A DNA stretch of 64,000 nt, taken from assembly GCA_034401795.1 (NCBI GenBank), contig CM067370.1:64699439-64763438 (forward strand), read 5' to 3'. Each line of letters starts with the position of its first letter. Position 1 is the stretch's first letter. Source of the stretch: Chaetoderma sp. LZ-2023a. Lineage: Eukaryota; Mollusca; Caudofoveata; Chaetodermatida; Chaetodermatidae. Below, piece after piece: positions 47,215 to 56,799 of the stretch. The notes under the pieces were generated by a model, which worked only from the letters and a program-made list of their open reading frames with translations, searched no databases and was not told where the DNA came from. Position numbers and translations under genes: made by a program.

Positions 47215-47830
47215 ATGCACAGCTTCCCGAAGGTCGCCCCACATAGCATCTTCCTCAGAAAGACAGTGTGCACATGTTATGGAGCAATAACTCCCGAATC
47301 ATATGACGATCCGGTTACCATCGTCCCGCAACCACGTATAACATCACCAGGATGGATCACAGTTCACAAAAGCAATTTAGAAAGCACACTAGTTGTTATG
47401 GTGGGGAGTAAGAGACAGATATCCATCGCTAGTGACCTTCCTGTGAGGGCGTGGTGGGTGCCGATGCTGGCCAGGTGGTGCTGATCATTGCCCCATCAGG
47501 ACATGGGAAAAACATCTTGCTGCAGGCTCTCCTGGCCGAACAGCTACACTCTCAATACATCCTTCTGGTGTCTGACTCCGCCGCTGAAGCAGTTGACCAT
47601 AATGATCAATGGTACAATGGCCCAATCACCAAGACACAGAACCTGCAAACACTGATGGAGAAGCTGCTGGCAGCCCGACTGACAGAACCACTTGTTCTAG
47701 TTATCGATGACACTGCAATGGACCTCAGCAACATCACCAGGCGCATCCGGCACACAAAGATAACTGTCTTCATCCTCTTTCAGAAGTACACCCGCGAGAT
47801 CTTACCACCACAATGCCCGGTTGCTATACT
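47215..47830 (+). pseudogene. Polinton/Maverick-like DNA packaging ATPase (A32/FtsK-HerA type), broken
   Basis: Two frames, 47,215-47,484 and 47,451-47,951, are joined by a frameshift near 47,440. In the second, 'IIAPSGHGKNILLQALL' is a Walker A loop (residues 12-28; G-x-G-K followed by Asn in place of the usual Ser/Thr). 'PLVLVIDDTAMDLS' (80-93) is a Walker B with the acidic pair at 86-87. The spacing and the following 'ITVFILFQKYTREILPPQC' fit the A32-like packaging ATPases of Polintons and related large DNA viruses, which pump the genome into capsids. Homology stops at about 47,830, where the opposing polymerase begins; the rest of the frame is polymerase antisense. The Walker A change and truncation make it non-functional. 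The family call rests on motif order and on the polymerase next door. Confidence 0.65.
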
Positions 47831-50800
47831 TCAGCTCCAAGTGTGGTTCTCGGCTTGTGACTCTGGAGCTCGTATGACTCACCGATCTCCTCGAGATCTT
47901 CGAACCATGCACTATGCAGGGCCTTGTCTACCACGCGCTCATCCTTCGTGAAGCTGGTGTTGGTATGGCATTCTAGGGCCTCGATGAGCTTCCCGTAGGA
48001 GTTTGAAGAGATCTGCCAAGAGCGCTTTGCTCTTATCTACATCTCCCGAGCAGCGAGCCTCCATAACATTCTCCACGAACCACTCGAATGGGCGCTTGGC
48101 CTCATAGTCTATGGTGCGGTATACAGCAGTGATCACCATGCCATGGGTTATATACCACTTGAGTGTCGGTGCGTACAGCAGCCACTTCTTGCCAGAGAGG
48201 GCGCCGACCAGCTTCTGGGTGGTGGGTCGCTTCCGCCCTTGTACGCTCTCGATATGCCTGCATCTCAGAAGAGACTGGGATCTCGTGGTTATAGAAGAGC
48301 AGGGACATTTCCTCAAACTTTGCCCACAGAGCCTTAGGGACCTCTATATCCACCTCAGCAAATCCAAACCAGCGGTCTGCTAGGAGCTCCTCATTAAAGC
48401 GGGCTACACCACTGGCACCGGACCAACGGCACACTGTCTCCTTCCATAGGGCATCTCTTTGGCCATCGTTGACAGGTACAGAGCATTTGCGTCGTTCCCA
48501 AGTAGATGTTGCCAGACACGCTCACTCTGGCGGATGCATGTCACACTTGCCTCGTTGTATCTGGTGAACACGATGCTGGGCCCTACAACAACTGCGTCCT
48601 TCAGCATCTCGGAGGCCTCTTTGCTCGGAGAGTAGAGGCTAACATCCGGCATGTGTTAGCCATTCCACATAGGAGGTACTGCAGTGACACACCTGGGAGA
48701 GACACCGCGTCTTTGAGGATGTCTATTTCTCATTCTGTGTAGAACTCCCGCATCCACTCTAGGGCTTCGATGAATGGACTGACGTCCATGTTGTTGTAGT
48801 ATCACAGTCAGTCGGCGAATGTCCGCATTCCGTGCTCACTGAATGTCTGGTTCCATTGTTCCCATTCTGTTCGCGTCAAGAGGTAGCCACCCTTGAGCTT
48901 AGATCTCCATGCTGAGTAGTCAGGAAGTCCTGGATAGTTGAGCTTCTCATGTGTGTCAGACCATTCATACGGGAGCCAGCTCTTCTGCTGTGTACACCCA
49001 TAAGCTTTGACCCACACCTCGTACGAGATTCCTGGGTCGAGGTAGTTCAGGACATCGAGAAACCGTAGCTCAGGTGTTACGAGGAACATGGTCTGACTAG
49101 CCTTTTTTGCGACTTTCACTGTACCTGTACTGTCAGTCAGCTCATCGACAAAGTACTTCTTGATGAGGTTCAGGTCATACCGCCCAGCGTTGAACCCCAG
49201 TACAGGCACTTGGTCACACCACTCGTTGATCAGTCGCTGCTGTCGCTTTGGGAGCTTTCCAGGTCTGTCGGTATGTACTATGCCCTAACCCTTGTCCGGA
49301 TTAGAGATGCTCGCCGTTGGATCACCAGCATGAACTCTCTGATCAGTTCTTTGGGGTCAGGATTGCAGAGGTGAGTGGGCTCACTCGTGGCACCCTCTAA
49401 GGAGCAGCCAACTGACACAGAGATAGGTATGTGAGTACTCTCGATCGTGAGAATCTCCGTAGGATGAGTCTTGATACCATCTAGGAGTGCTTCGAAGTCG
49501 TAAACTATGAAGTGTGGGTATGGGGCAGTCCGAACTCGTTTAGGGACGCTTAGACAGCGTTTTATACAGCATTCCCACTGTACCACAAGCATGCATCCAG
49601 ACACTCTCAGTGTCTCCTCTCTCTGGACTGTCTTGCGGTATCTTTGTTCGGCATCCTCGCCTCGCTAGTGTTGTGGACACCCGTGCCAGTGACAGCCATG
49701 GAACTGGTAAATGGTGTTGGTGGTCGGATCATAACTATCTACGGGAGTACCCTCGATCCAACGCTCGCCACCATGCCCACACTCTACATGGTGTATGTGT
49801 ACGCCTCTGTTTCTCGACTCATACTTGACCCAACGAGTAGCCACTGAACTGGATGGTTGGGGCGGATAGAAGGCTTTCTCATATGCAGACTGTGGCGCCT
49901 CAACCTTCTCGTCAGGACACACGATTTTTATTTTGCCACCAGTACAGTGATCAGCGTAGCGTTGACGATGGCATGCCTTTGTAAACCTCTACTGACAGTG
50001 ACTGTAGACTAGTGTATGTACCAGCTTGGAGATGTTCTCGATGTAGAAGGCATGGTGGTCTCACACTCCGATGGTCATGGTGTCACGGTAGTGATCCTCT
50101 TGCCTGATCATGTGCCAGGTGCCCTCTTCGGTTGGTTCATACACACGAATCCCGATCTTGGCGAAGAACTCTACCTTGTCCAGCTGATCCAGCGACGTCT
50201 TGCAGACATCAGGTACTGTCTTGCCATAGAACTGTGTGGCAAGCTCTCGTGCATGAGCTGTACTTCTATCAGCTCTCGCTCCTCGCAGGACTGCTAGACA
50301 TCTCCAGAGACACTTGTTGTCCCTGTAGGTGTCGAGGGCAGTCATACTCTTCTTCTGTCGCAGCCAGTCTGGGAGTGGGCCTGTCCCAAGTAGAGGTTGG
50401 AGGTCGATGACAGCCCTGACCTCAACGTTGATTGATCAAATGAAAGCCCACTTGGTGTTGGGTCAATCGATATTGTATGTGTCGATGCAGGCTTGCTCTC
50501 TTGCTGCCACCCAGTCCTGAGCTGCTCCTATCGTGTTCAGCCCTGGGCCCCCTGGAGCATTCTTGCAGAAGAGCATCACCCTACCGTCTTCAATGTGACG
50601 GATCCGATAGGTATGGATGTAGCGGAGGTAGAAGGCGTTCTGAACAGTCTGCTGGATCATTTGCATGATCTGGCCTGTGAGGTCTCCTTCTAGACCTCTG
50701 AAGAATGTCCAGCATACTGACCGGCGTCCTCTACCCTCTGTCTCCCTTTCGCCGAGACACAGGTAGAGAATGTGTTCACCTTCTCGCCTCATGCCCCGTG

Positions 50801-51161
50801 CTAAGGGTTCAGACCTCGGCCCCGTCATCACTCGGTTAGTAATCCTGCATAGGAGAGGTAAGCGCTCAAGTGGATGGTCCGGACTCTGCCTCGCTACAGT
50901 ATTGGCTCGCAAGCTAGCAGTCGCCTCCTCCTCCAACTGACGAAGCCCACGTATCCGCTGCACTTTCTTGTCGGGATTCCAAGGATCGTCTTTGGTATGC
51001 ACTGGAAACCTTCCCGTCTTCATTGCTCGGGAGAGTCGCTTCTGCCACTTCTCGGCATGGGCCTGTCCGATCATCTGGAGTAGTTCAGCTTTCTTGGCCT
51101 TAGAGTAGCCTCTAAGGCCGAATTGCTTTGCAACAGAGCGAAGCTGTGCAACAGTAATCAT
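47815..51161 (-). pseudogene. Protein-primed family B DNA polymerase (Polinton/Maverick or adintovirus-like), multiply broken
   Basis: One long gene read from 51,161 downwards, spread over frames 51,161-50,463, 50,345-50,061, 49,922-49,665, 49,604-49,278, 49,209-48,808, 48,652-48,404 and 48,434-47,939. The N-terminus is a SAP-like helix pair ('LRSVAKQFGLRGYSKAKKAE'). Next come a Cys segment ('CLWRCLAV') and 'YQFHGCHWHGCP', a block I associate with large pPolB proteins. Exonuclease motif I is 'VYDFEA' (about 49,491-49,505); motif II is 'GFNAGRYDL' (about 49,172-49,197). Polymerase motif A is 'DANALYL' (about 48,473-48,493). The TPR-like stretch 'GKKWLLYAPTLKWYITHG' follows. Motif B 'NSYGK' is readable in the next frame at 47,989-48,003. 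Motif C is absent, since the gene ends at about 47,815 against the ATPase. It copies element DNA using a protein primer. At least six frameshifts or stops mean it is dead. Confidence 0.85.
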
Positions 51162-51232
51162 GGTGTATGTCCCTGTGGATGCGTGTCTCTAAATGGACGT
51201 TCATACCTATTATGTGTGGTGACGGAGACTAT

Positions 51233-51260
51233 GTGTGAGAGAGTGTATGCTTATATTGTA
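51233..51260 (-). promoter_or_regulatory. TATA-containing motif upstream of the polymerase
   Basis: On the minus strand the sequence reads 'ATATAAGCATACACTCTCTC', ending about 70 bp before the polymerase ATG (51,161), a sensible promoter distance. The same motif occurs at 52,561-52,588 (minus) and in a near-identical form at 53,474-53,495 (plus). Recurrence in three places close together suggests an element-specific promoter rather than chance. Confidence 0.5.
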
Positions 51261-51299
51261 CCGAGAAACCACTTTATTCTCGTAGTTCTTGCTATCAAT

Positions 51300-51465
51300 C
51301 AGGACCGGAATGAAGCGAGAATTTCAAAACTGTTTACCATTTTAAAATCGGACCAGAAATGCCCGCGTTATCCACAAGTGCTAATAGTGAGATTTGAACC
51401 TGTGATTTTTAAGTTTGCTAATGAACATAAGGATCCAACACATTAACTACCTCGGCCATATATTA
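51300..51465 (-). mobile_element. tRNA-derived repeat (Leu/Ser-like head), copy A
   Basis: On the minus strand the head 'ATGGCCGAGGTAGTTAATG' matches an A box of tRNA-Leu/Ser type, and 'CAGGTTCAAATCTCACTATT' carries the B box GGTTCAAATC. The tail is 'GATTTTAAAATGGTAAACAG'. The full phrase recurs at 51,600-51,760, 52,330-52,425 and 52,625-52,795. No cloverleaf closes, so these are SINE-type repeats. Confidence 0.65.
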
Positions 51466-51599
51466 ATATGTAAAGCTGATAAGTTATGTGTTCTCATTGC
51501 TGCACTACATGTGTGAGATGTGGTCGATTTTCAGGAGCTGATACGTAGGAGTAGCGCGCAATGAGAGGTTGGTGGGCGAGGATCACTGGATTATTTCTT

Positions 51600-51762
51600 G
51601 TTTCGAAGCAAGAATTCCAAAACTGTTTACCATTTAAAAATCGGACCAGAAATGGCCGAGTTATCCACAAATGCTAATAGTGAGATTCTCCTGTGATTGT
51701 TAGTTTACCAATACACACAAAAACGTGGAGCTAACGCGTTAACTACCTCGGCCATGTATTAG
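51600..51762 (-). mobile_element. tRNA-derived repeat, copy B
   Basis: Same order as copy A: 'TTCCAAAACTGTTTACCATT', 'CGGACCAGAAATGGCCGAGT', then a decayed B box (CAATCACAGGAGAATCTCAC on the minus strand, lacking the TTCAAAT core) and 'AACTACCTCGGCCATG'. The B-box decay implies it is older or non-functional. Confidence 0.6.
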
Positions 51763-51840
51763 TATCATTGCTGCGCTACATGTGTGAGATGTGGTTGATG
51801 TTCAGGAGCTGTTACGTGGGAGTAGTGCGCGCATTGAGAA

Positions 51841-52152
51841 TCACTGCATTATTTCTTGTTTCCACTCTTGTTCCAACTCGATAGCAGCATCCACATCAAC
51901 ACTGCAAACCATTTCTAAATAATTCATATACTTGAAGAGTTTGTCCATCGCTATCACAGTCATCAGATAATGCGTAAGGCATGTTAGTGGAAATGACGAG
52001 CGGAATGTTGGGATCCCTGAGCTTCTCCTCAATTTCTCAAGATTTCGATCTGCATAGTTGCCCATATCATGCAATGGCCCGGGTACTTTTTCTCGTCGCA
52101 CCGCCCAGCCTACATCATGCATGCATGACCATAGCTCTTCAGGGCAGCCCAT
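51841..52152 (-). CDS. Small unidentified ORF (103 aa) between repeat copies
   Basis: Open from Met at 52,152 to a stop at 51,841. Composition is protein-like: 'CMHDVGWAVRREKVPGPLHD' near the start, a hydrophobic middle and an acidic, helical C-terminus ('AAIELEQEWKQEIMQ'). I do not recognise a family. It lies about 700 bp upstream of the polymerase start, on the same strand and between two tRNA-derived repeat copies, so it may be a small gene or gene end of the same DNA element. It could equally be a chance frame. No splice or promoter signal decides. Confidence 0.3.
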   Translation of the reverse strand: MGCPEELWSCMHDVGWAVRREKVPGPLHDMGNYADRNLEKLRRSSGIPTFRSSFPLTCLTHYLMTVIAMDKLFKYMNYLEMVCSVDVDAAIELEQEWKQEIMQ

Positions 52153-52329
52153 TGCATGTAATATTGTTTGTAGATGAGCGTTTACATGTAGTTGAGTGTT
52201 TACACGTAATGTTGTGTCTGTATGATCGCCGGTATACCAATGGATGCTGCATCTAATCAGGTGTTAACATGTAGCAGCTAATATTCTTGACTTTCAATGA
52301 CTGTGCGAGATGGTCTTGACGTGATGTCT

Positions 52330-52425
52330 TATGGGTAATGCAAATAACGAGATTTGAACCTGTGATTTTACAATTTTAAAAGTTAATGATACAACATACT
52401 TACTCTCTCGGCCACGTATGTGTTA
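52330..52425 (-). mobile_element. tRNA-derived repeat, copy C (short)
   Basis: Keeps the tRNA-like part only: B box 'CAGGTTCAAATCTCGTTATT' and head 'GTGGCCGAGAGAGTAAGTAT' on the minus strand. The 'AAAATCGG' tail seen in copies A, B and D is missing. Confidence 0.55.
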
Positions 52426-52560
52426 GTAAATAAAGCTGATAAGTTATGTGTTCACAGGTTACTGCACTATCAGCACTCTAGATCTTGACATCACTTCGAG
52501 ATAACACGTATCAGCAATTTCACAACCCAGGGATAAAATTCCTAAGCCACGTGTCAGTAT

Positions 52561-52795
52561 TGTGAGAGAGTGTATGCTTATATTGTACTGAGAAATCACT
52601 TCATTCTCGGCGTTCTTGTGACCGATTAGGACCGGAATGAAGCGAAAATTTCAAAACTGTTTACCATTTTAAAATCGGACCAGAATTGACCGAGTTATCC
52701 ACAAATGGTAAAAGCGAGATTTGAACGTGTGATTTTAAGTTTGGTAATAAACACAAAACAAGGCTCTCACGCCTTAACTACCTCGGCCATGTACG
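52561..52795 (-). mobile_element. tRNA-derived repeat, copy D, with the upstream TATA motif
   Basis: 52,561-52,620 repeats 51,233-51,300 (including 'GAGAGTGTATGCTTATATTG'), and 52,625-52,795 repeats copy A. The two features therefore travel together: a duplication unit of about 230 bp spans the promoter-like motif and the tRNA-like part. Confidence 0.65.
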
Positions 52796-53022
52796 CATCA
52801 GTAACTATAGTTGATAAGTTATGTGTTCTCATTGCTGTATTGCTGCGCATATCAGTCTATCTAGATGTTGACGTCACTTCGAGATAACGTATATATTATA
52901 GACTGTAATTTTGTAGTTACCAGTGTGTTATTGATTTGTTTGCCTTTATTGCACAAGTGTAGTTACCAGTGTGTTACTATTATTGCACAACAATTAGTAT
53001 CATTATTTGTAATCTAATTATC

Positions 53023-53147
53023 GGTTCTCCGTTGGCTCAGGTGATAACAGCACTGAATTCTAAACAAAAAACTATGGTTCAAATCTCAAAAGTAAAAAGT
53101 GAAAAGATGTTGGTACCAAGTCGATGGTACAGAGCAACGGAGAACCA
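53023..53147 (+). mobile_element. tRNA-like element bounded by inverted GGTTCTCCGTTG / CAACGGAGAACC
   Basis: 'CGTTGGCTCAGGTGATAACA' is A-box-like and 'ATGGTTCAAATCTCAAAAG' B-box-like about 35 bp later. The ends are perfect 12-bp inverted repeats, and just inside the right end is a hairpin 'GTACCAAGTCGATGGTAC'. Two readings are possible: a SINE head with a folded 3' end, or a small palindromic MITE that captured tRNA-like sequence. A poly-G run (53,209-53,218) and 'GGCCGGCCAGATAGGGCCGG' follow. Confidence 0.5.
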
Positions 53148-53351
53148 CTGAAAAAAACCTGCAGAGAGAGGGAGAGGCCGGCCAGATAGGGCCGGCAATA
53201 ATAAGCAGGGGGGGGGGTGTTCTTCCGAAGAGGTGGCGCGGGAGTTTTATATTTTTAAAATTTTTTGTTTCATGACAGTATTACTCTTTACCCGTCGTTG
53301 CTGCATGACATCACGTCAAGACCGTGGCTCTAAATGGGTGTTCAACTAGTG

Positions 53352-53450
53352 TGATACTACCTCCCTCTCAACAACCTATGCCCCAGGGGTTGAGAGGGCG
53401 GTGAGGGCCACGGTTCGGCGAACGGCGGCCAGTTGATGGAGGTGGTATCA
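53352..53450. repeat. Nested inverted repeats upstream of a TATA motif
   Basis: The outer arms are 'TGATACTACCTCC' (53,352-53,364) and 'GGAGGTGGTATCA' (53,438-53,450), with one mismatch. Inside lies a second stem, 'CTCTCAAC' / 'GTTGAGAG' (53,365-53,372 and 53,389-53,396), around 'AACCTATGCCCCAGGG'. The structure sits about 25 bp before the TATA-like motif. Confidence 0.6.
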
Positions 53451-53473
53451 TTTTGACCCCGACACTACTACTC

Positions 53474-53495
53474 TATAAGCATACATTCTCTCCCA
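53474..53495 (+). promoter_or_regulatory. Third copy of the TATAAGCATACA-type motif, plus strand
   Basis: 'TATAAGCATACATTCTCTCC' differs from the polymerase-upstream motif at one position over the core. It points right, away from the polymerase. No gene is recognised downstream (the 53,453-53,761 frame is His/Asn-rich through a CAC repeat), so the gene it served may be lost. Confidence 0.4.
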
Positions 53496-54638
53496 ATACT
53501 GACAATGTTGCCAGGGAAGCACTGCCACGTGCGCATACGCGCCACACGTTCTTACAGACAGCCGTTTTAATGAAATGGGGGGGGGGGCGTGCTTGGAACA
53601 TACCCGGAGTGGTCGTCCCATACCATTCCGGTCGATCTGTGCTCCACCAGCACCACCACCACCACCACAGCAACCACCACAGTGATGATAGCGACTTCGG
53701 AACCAGCAGCAATCAGGACACCCAGCCCTTCTTACAACTCACATGTTATCCATGTAAATAATTCTAGTTCTGAGTAGGACAAGTTACTAAAATAGCCAGG
53801 CACAAAAATAATTGAAATCGTGCTCAGCACCTTGTTTCATTAAATATATACTCATGTAGTCAATTGATCATGACCGTATCATATCCTCCACGAGGCTTGA
53901 ATAAACTGGCCCATGTAGAACTTATAGTACACTTACATCAGCCATATAGGGATAATAAATACATGTACCTGATAGTAGTTTGCTGACATTGACATTTAAC
54001 ACTTGTTGTTCAGATTGCCACAACATGAATTTTCAACAGTAAATATTTCACATGCCGAACCATATGAAATCATATCTTCGGAGTTTGACTATTAAGCATT
54101 AGTGCAACATCGTGATTCATAAACTATTTTGACCATGACTAGCATAGTGTAATCACCACAGACATATGAAGACTGCGTGTCAATGTTTGATTGGCCCAAT
54201 GCCACCCATATGTCATGTATGTTACAGCTTTTGTTTCCAATTACCTGTTTTAGCAGTTCATATTCATAGGGTCACATGTGCCATTGTTATAAAATGTGTA
54301 TTTGATTGAGATCTGGTCATCATTTAAATGGGTTTGCTGTGATGTACTTGTGGTCATGCTCTTGTGGCTTGGGTACACTGGTCCTTGAGTCACTCTGCAT
54401 GGCTTCTTGGCTACAAACACTTCTAATGCACGATACTCTTGCGGCTTGAATATACTGGTCCTCGAGCCCCTCTGCACAGCTTCTCTACTAATAAATGTTC
54501 TTATTCTGCAACTTTGAGTACACTGCTCCTTGTTATGATTCTGTCGGAACTTTATTGCCTTCTTGATTTTCCAGAAGTCTGTTAGAATATCATGAAATTG
54601 CACAAGCAGGCTTAATATATTACAGGGTAGAGGATAGA

Positions 54639-54681
<43 letters not shown>

Positions 54682-55324
54682 TGTATATAACTTGTTCATA
54701 GCTTCCTATTACTACCGCCTCAGTGTGTAATTTAGTGTAGATGTTCCATCGGATTTACAGGTTGTAAACTTGTAATCATTGCTTTGAATTCTTTATTTGT
54801 AGCATATGTTGAATGTTATCAGAATATGTTCTCGACACTTTGTGCTTTAAAGTTTCAACAGTTTGTGAAGATGTATCCTTGTTAGGATTGTTTCTTGTTG
54901 TTCCATACTGTGTGTAACTAGCTCCTGAGGTTTGGTCACACAGGCCCTTGAGGTAAGTTACATACAATTCTCTATAAGGTTCTTATGGCATTTGCATCGT
55001 ATGTGATAACTTCCTCTGTGGCTCTGTCACACAGGCCCATTGGCATGTTGTTCACCTCACTCACTTCTTTGTGTCCAATGTAACATCTGATTTCTGAGGC
55101 TTGATCATGGTCGTACTGCTTAGATCTCTTACCATCTGCTATCGCTCAACCGCAACCTTGATTTATCCCACAATTAAAATGTGAGAAAACTAAAATATAA
55201 TGGTGAAGAGTGTGGTGCGGGCCATACTGCATCATCGGCACACCAGCAGCCATTCCCGATGATATATATATATACTTACTTAATATATTTTTATACATAA
55301 CATAATTCAGGTATGTTAGAGCTT
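53496..55324. other. No gene recognised; (GA)n tract and weak repeats
   Basis: 54,635-54,679 is a (GA)n microsatellite. 54,345-54,530 has an imperfect tandem phrase ('GGTACACTGGTCCTTGAG', 'AATATACTGGTCCTCGAG', 'GTACACTGCTCCTTG') with spacing of roughly 70-90 bp, and 54,930-55,045 repeats 'GGTCACACAGGCCC' / 'CTGTCACACAGGCCC'. The 149-codon minus frame 54,250-54,699 runs through these repeats and the (GA)n tract and is not credible as a gene. Confidence 0.5.
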
Positions 55325-55371
55325 GGGCGTTCTTGGCGGAAATTTAATTATCCGTCGCCAAGAGAACGCCC
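55325..55371. repeat. Strong GC-rich hairpin
   Basis: 'GGGCGTTCTTGGCGGA' is followed by 'AATTTAATTA' and 'TCCGTCGCCAAGAGAACGCC'. These pair as GGGCGTTCT-(CT)-TGGCG-(AC)-GGA with two 2-nt bulges. It is markedly more GC-rich than its AT-rich neighbourhood. No T-run or gene end adjoins, so no terminator role is proposed. Confidence 0.6.
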
Positions 55372-55699
55372 ATGTGAGCCAATGTTTTAGAATCATTATA
55401 CTAAAATAAACTAAAAACAGCATGCACTGTGACATAAAAAAAAGAAAAGGGCTGGGATAAATACCAGGCCAAAAATCTAAACCAAAAAGTATGCCTCATT
55501 CCCAAACTCTTTCGCACCTCTATGGGCGCTTCTCTGATAAAATCACGCATCTCTCGTGTCGCTACTCCTCTAAGCTCCACCCCTACTCAAGAAGTCTATA
55601 ATTCTCGCCTAGCGTGCTCCTGTGCTTTCGATCCGTGTTGTGGTATTGTTTGCCACGGCTGTCAAACTAGGTGGAGGGGGGGGGGGGGTTGTATCACGG

Positions 55700-56206
55700 A
55701 TCAGCTCAGTTGGGTTCAAAATCGGTTAAGAAATGGCTGAGTTATCCACGGAAAACCCCTTTTGATTATCTTTAAAATATTGCCGTGACGTTGTAACCAT
55801 GTGTACGCAGAACTTCTAGAATGTTCTAAAACATTCGTATACATTATTTTCAGTTATGCACTGATTGGCCGTTGCTCGGCCGATGATTGGTTGAAGCCTG
55901 CGCCTATGACGTCACGGGTAGTATAAAAGGAGATGAAATCCAGAACTCGAGAGCATCCTCCGCCAGGGGCCGAATAGATTGGATCTGTGCCAGCTACTAT
56001 CATCAAGACAAGCATTAAGCAGATTACTTCTGTCTCTGGAAGTTTCGCTCCCGTAGCCACAGCAGCAATCCAACCCACCACACTACAAGCAATTTTCTAT
56101 CTCCCAATTGTGCAGGAGCATTTTTGGAACTTTTGAATATTGTTCACGAATAAATCAAGAACTAACTCGGAACACAAACTTGCGGTGAATATGTGATCCT
56201 ACAGAT
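55700..56206 (+). promoter_or_regulatory. LTR-like promoter block, second copy of the 12.5-kb type
   Basis: Begins with 'CAAAATCGGTTAAGAAATGG', then a TG start candidate at 55,793 ('TGTAACCATGTGTACG'). Within it are 'GATGATTGGTTGAAGC', 'TATGACGTCACGG', TATA box 'GTATAAAAGGAGATG' (about 55,921) and a likely end 'GTGATCCTACA' at 56,206. TG...CA ends and about 414 bp length fit an LTR. The element order matches the block at 12.5-12.9 kb. No gag follows, so this is a solo LTR or isolated promoter. Confidence 0.5.
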
Positions 56207-56397
56207 GTAGAGGCAGCGATGCCCTTTGGTGGATGACTCGCCAGATCTGCTGGGCATGCCAAAAAGTGGTTATTCAACCCCCCCTCCCACCCCCGCACTG
56301 ATGTCGTGCAGGTTTATATAAACATTTTGACCGCAGCAAGTAAACTTTGCACGGTACGTCTTAAGAGCTAACTGACGTACCCTGCACCAGCTTAGTT

Positions 56398-56790
56398 ATG
56401 TATCTTCATCCATATTCAACAACCCCCGCTTATGAATGGGTTGTTATTTCGTGCGTACTATTGGTGTACAGGAACTTTCTCCCTAGCAGTAATGTGAATG
56501 TATTACTTACTGACTGCTCGTTAGACATTCTATATTGTGATTACTGTCCTGAGTTCGATCCGCAACCCGTTCTGGACTGCATACGGCAATACTGTTTGCG
56601 GGAACTGACCTGCAGGAACTTTCCAGCTTCCAGAGAACGAATCAACTCACGTCACACCAAGGATGACATATCAATTTCAGTAACACGGCAGCCCATCCTT
56701 AAGAATGGCTACCGATTATTCAAGTAACTATACTTAACATTTTAATTATTCCATTAATTACAGCTTTAATAATTATACTTTGTCTGTATA
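56398..56790 (+). pseudogene. Unidentified ORF remnant directly before the long LTR
   Basis: The frame 56,398-56,727 (109 residues) has several Cys ('CDYCPEFDP', 'CIRQYCLRELTC') and ends just before a strongly hydrophobic stretch readable in another frame at about 56,728-56,790, close to the LTR start. Cys-rich part plus terminal membrane-type segment next to an LTR is compatible with the end of an envelope-type gene from a preceding retroelement that shares this LTR. No family motif proves it, and chance is possible. Confidence 0.3.
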
Positions 56791-56799
56791 AATGGTCTC

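Noticed and set aside
48111-50693. Many plus-strand ORFs of 60-93 codons between 48 and 51 kb
   Set aside because: Antisense shadows of the minus-strand polymerase, whose motifs are in the minus frames.
54250-54699. 149-codon minus-strand ORF
   Set aside because: It starts through a (GA)n microsatellite (Ser-Leu repeat) and continues over imperfect tandem phrases; no domain.
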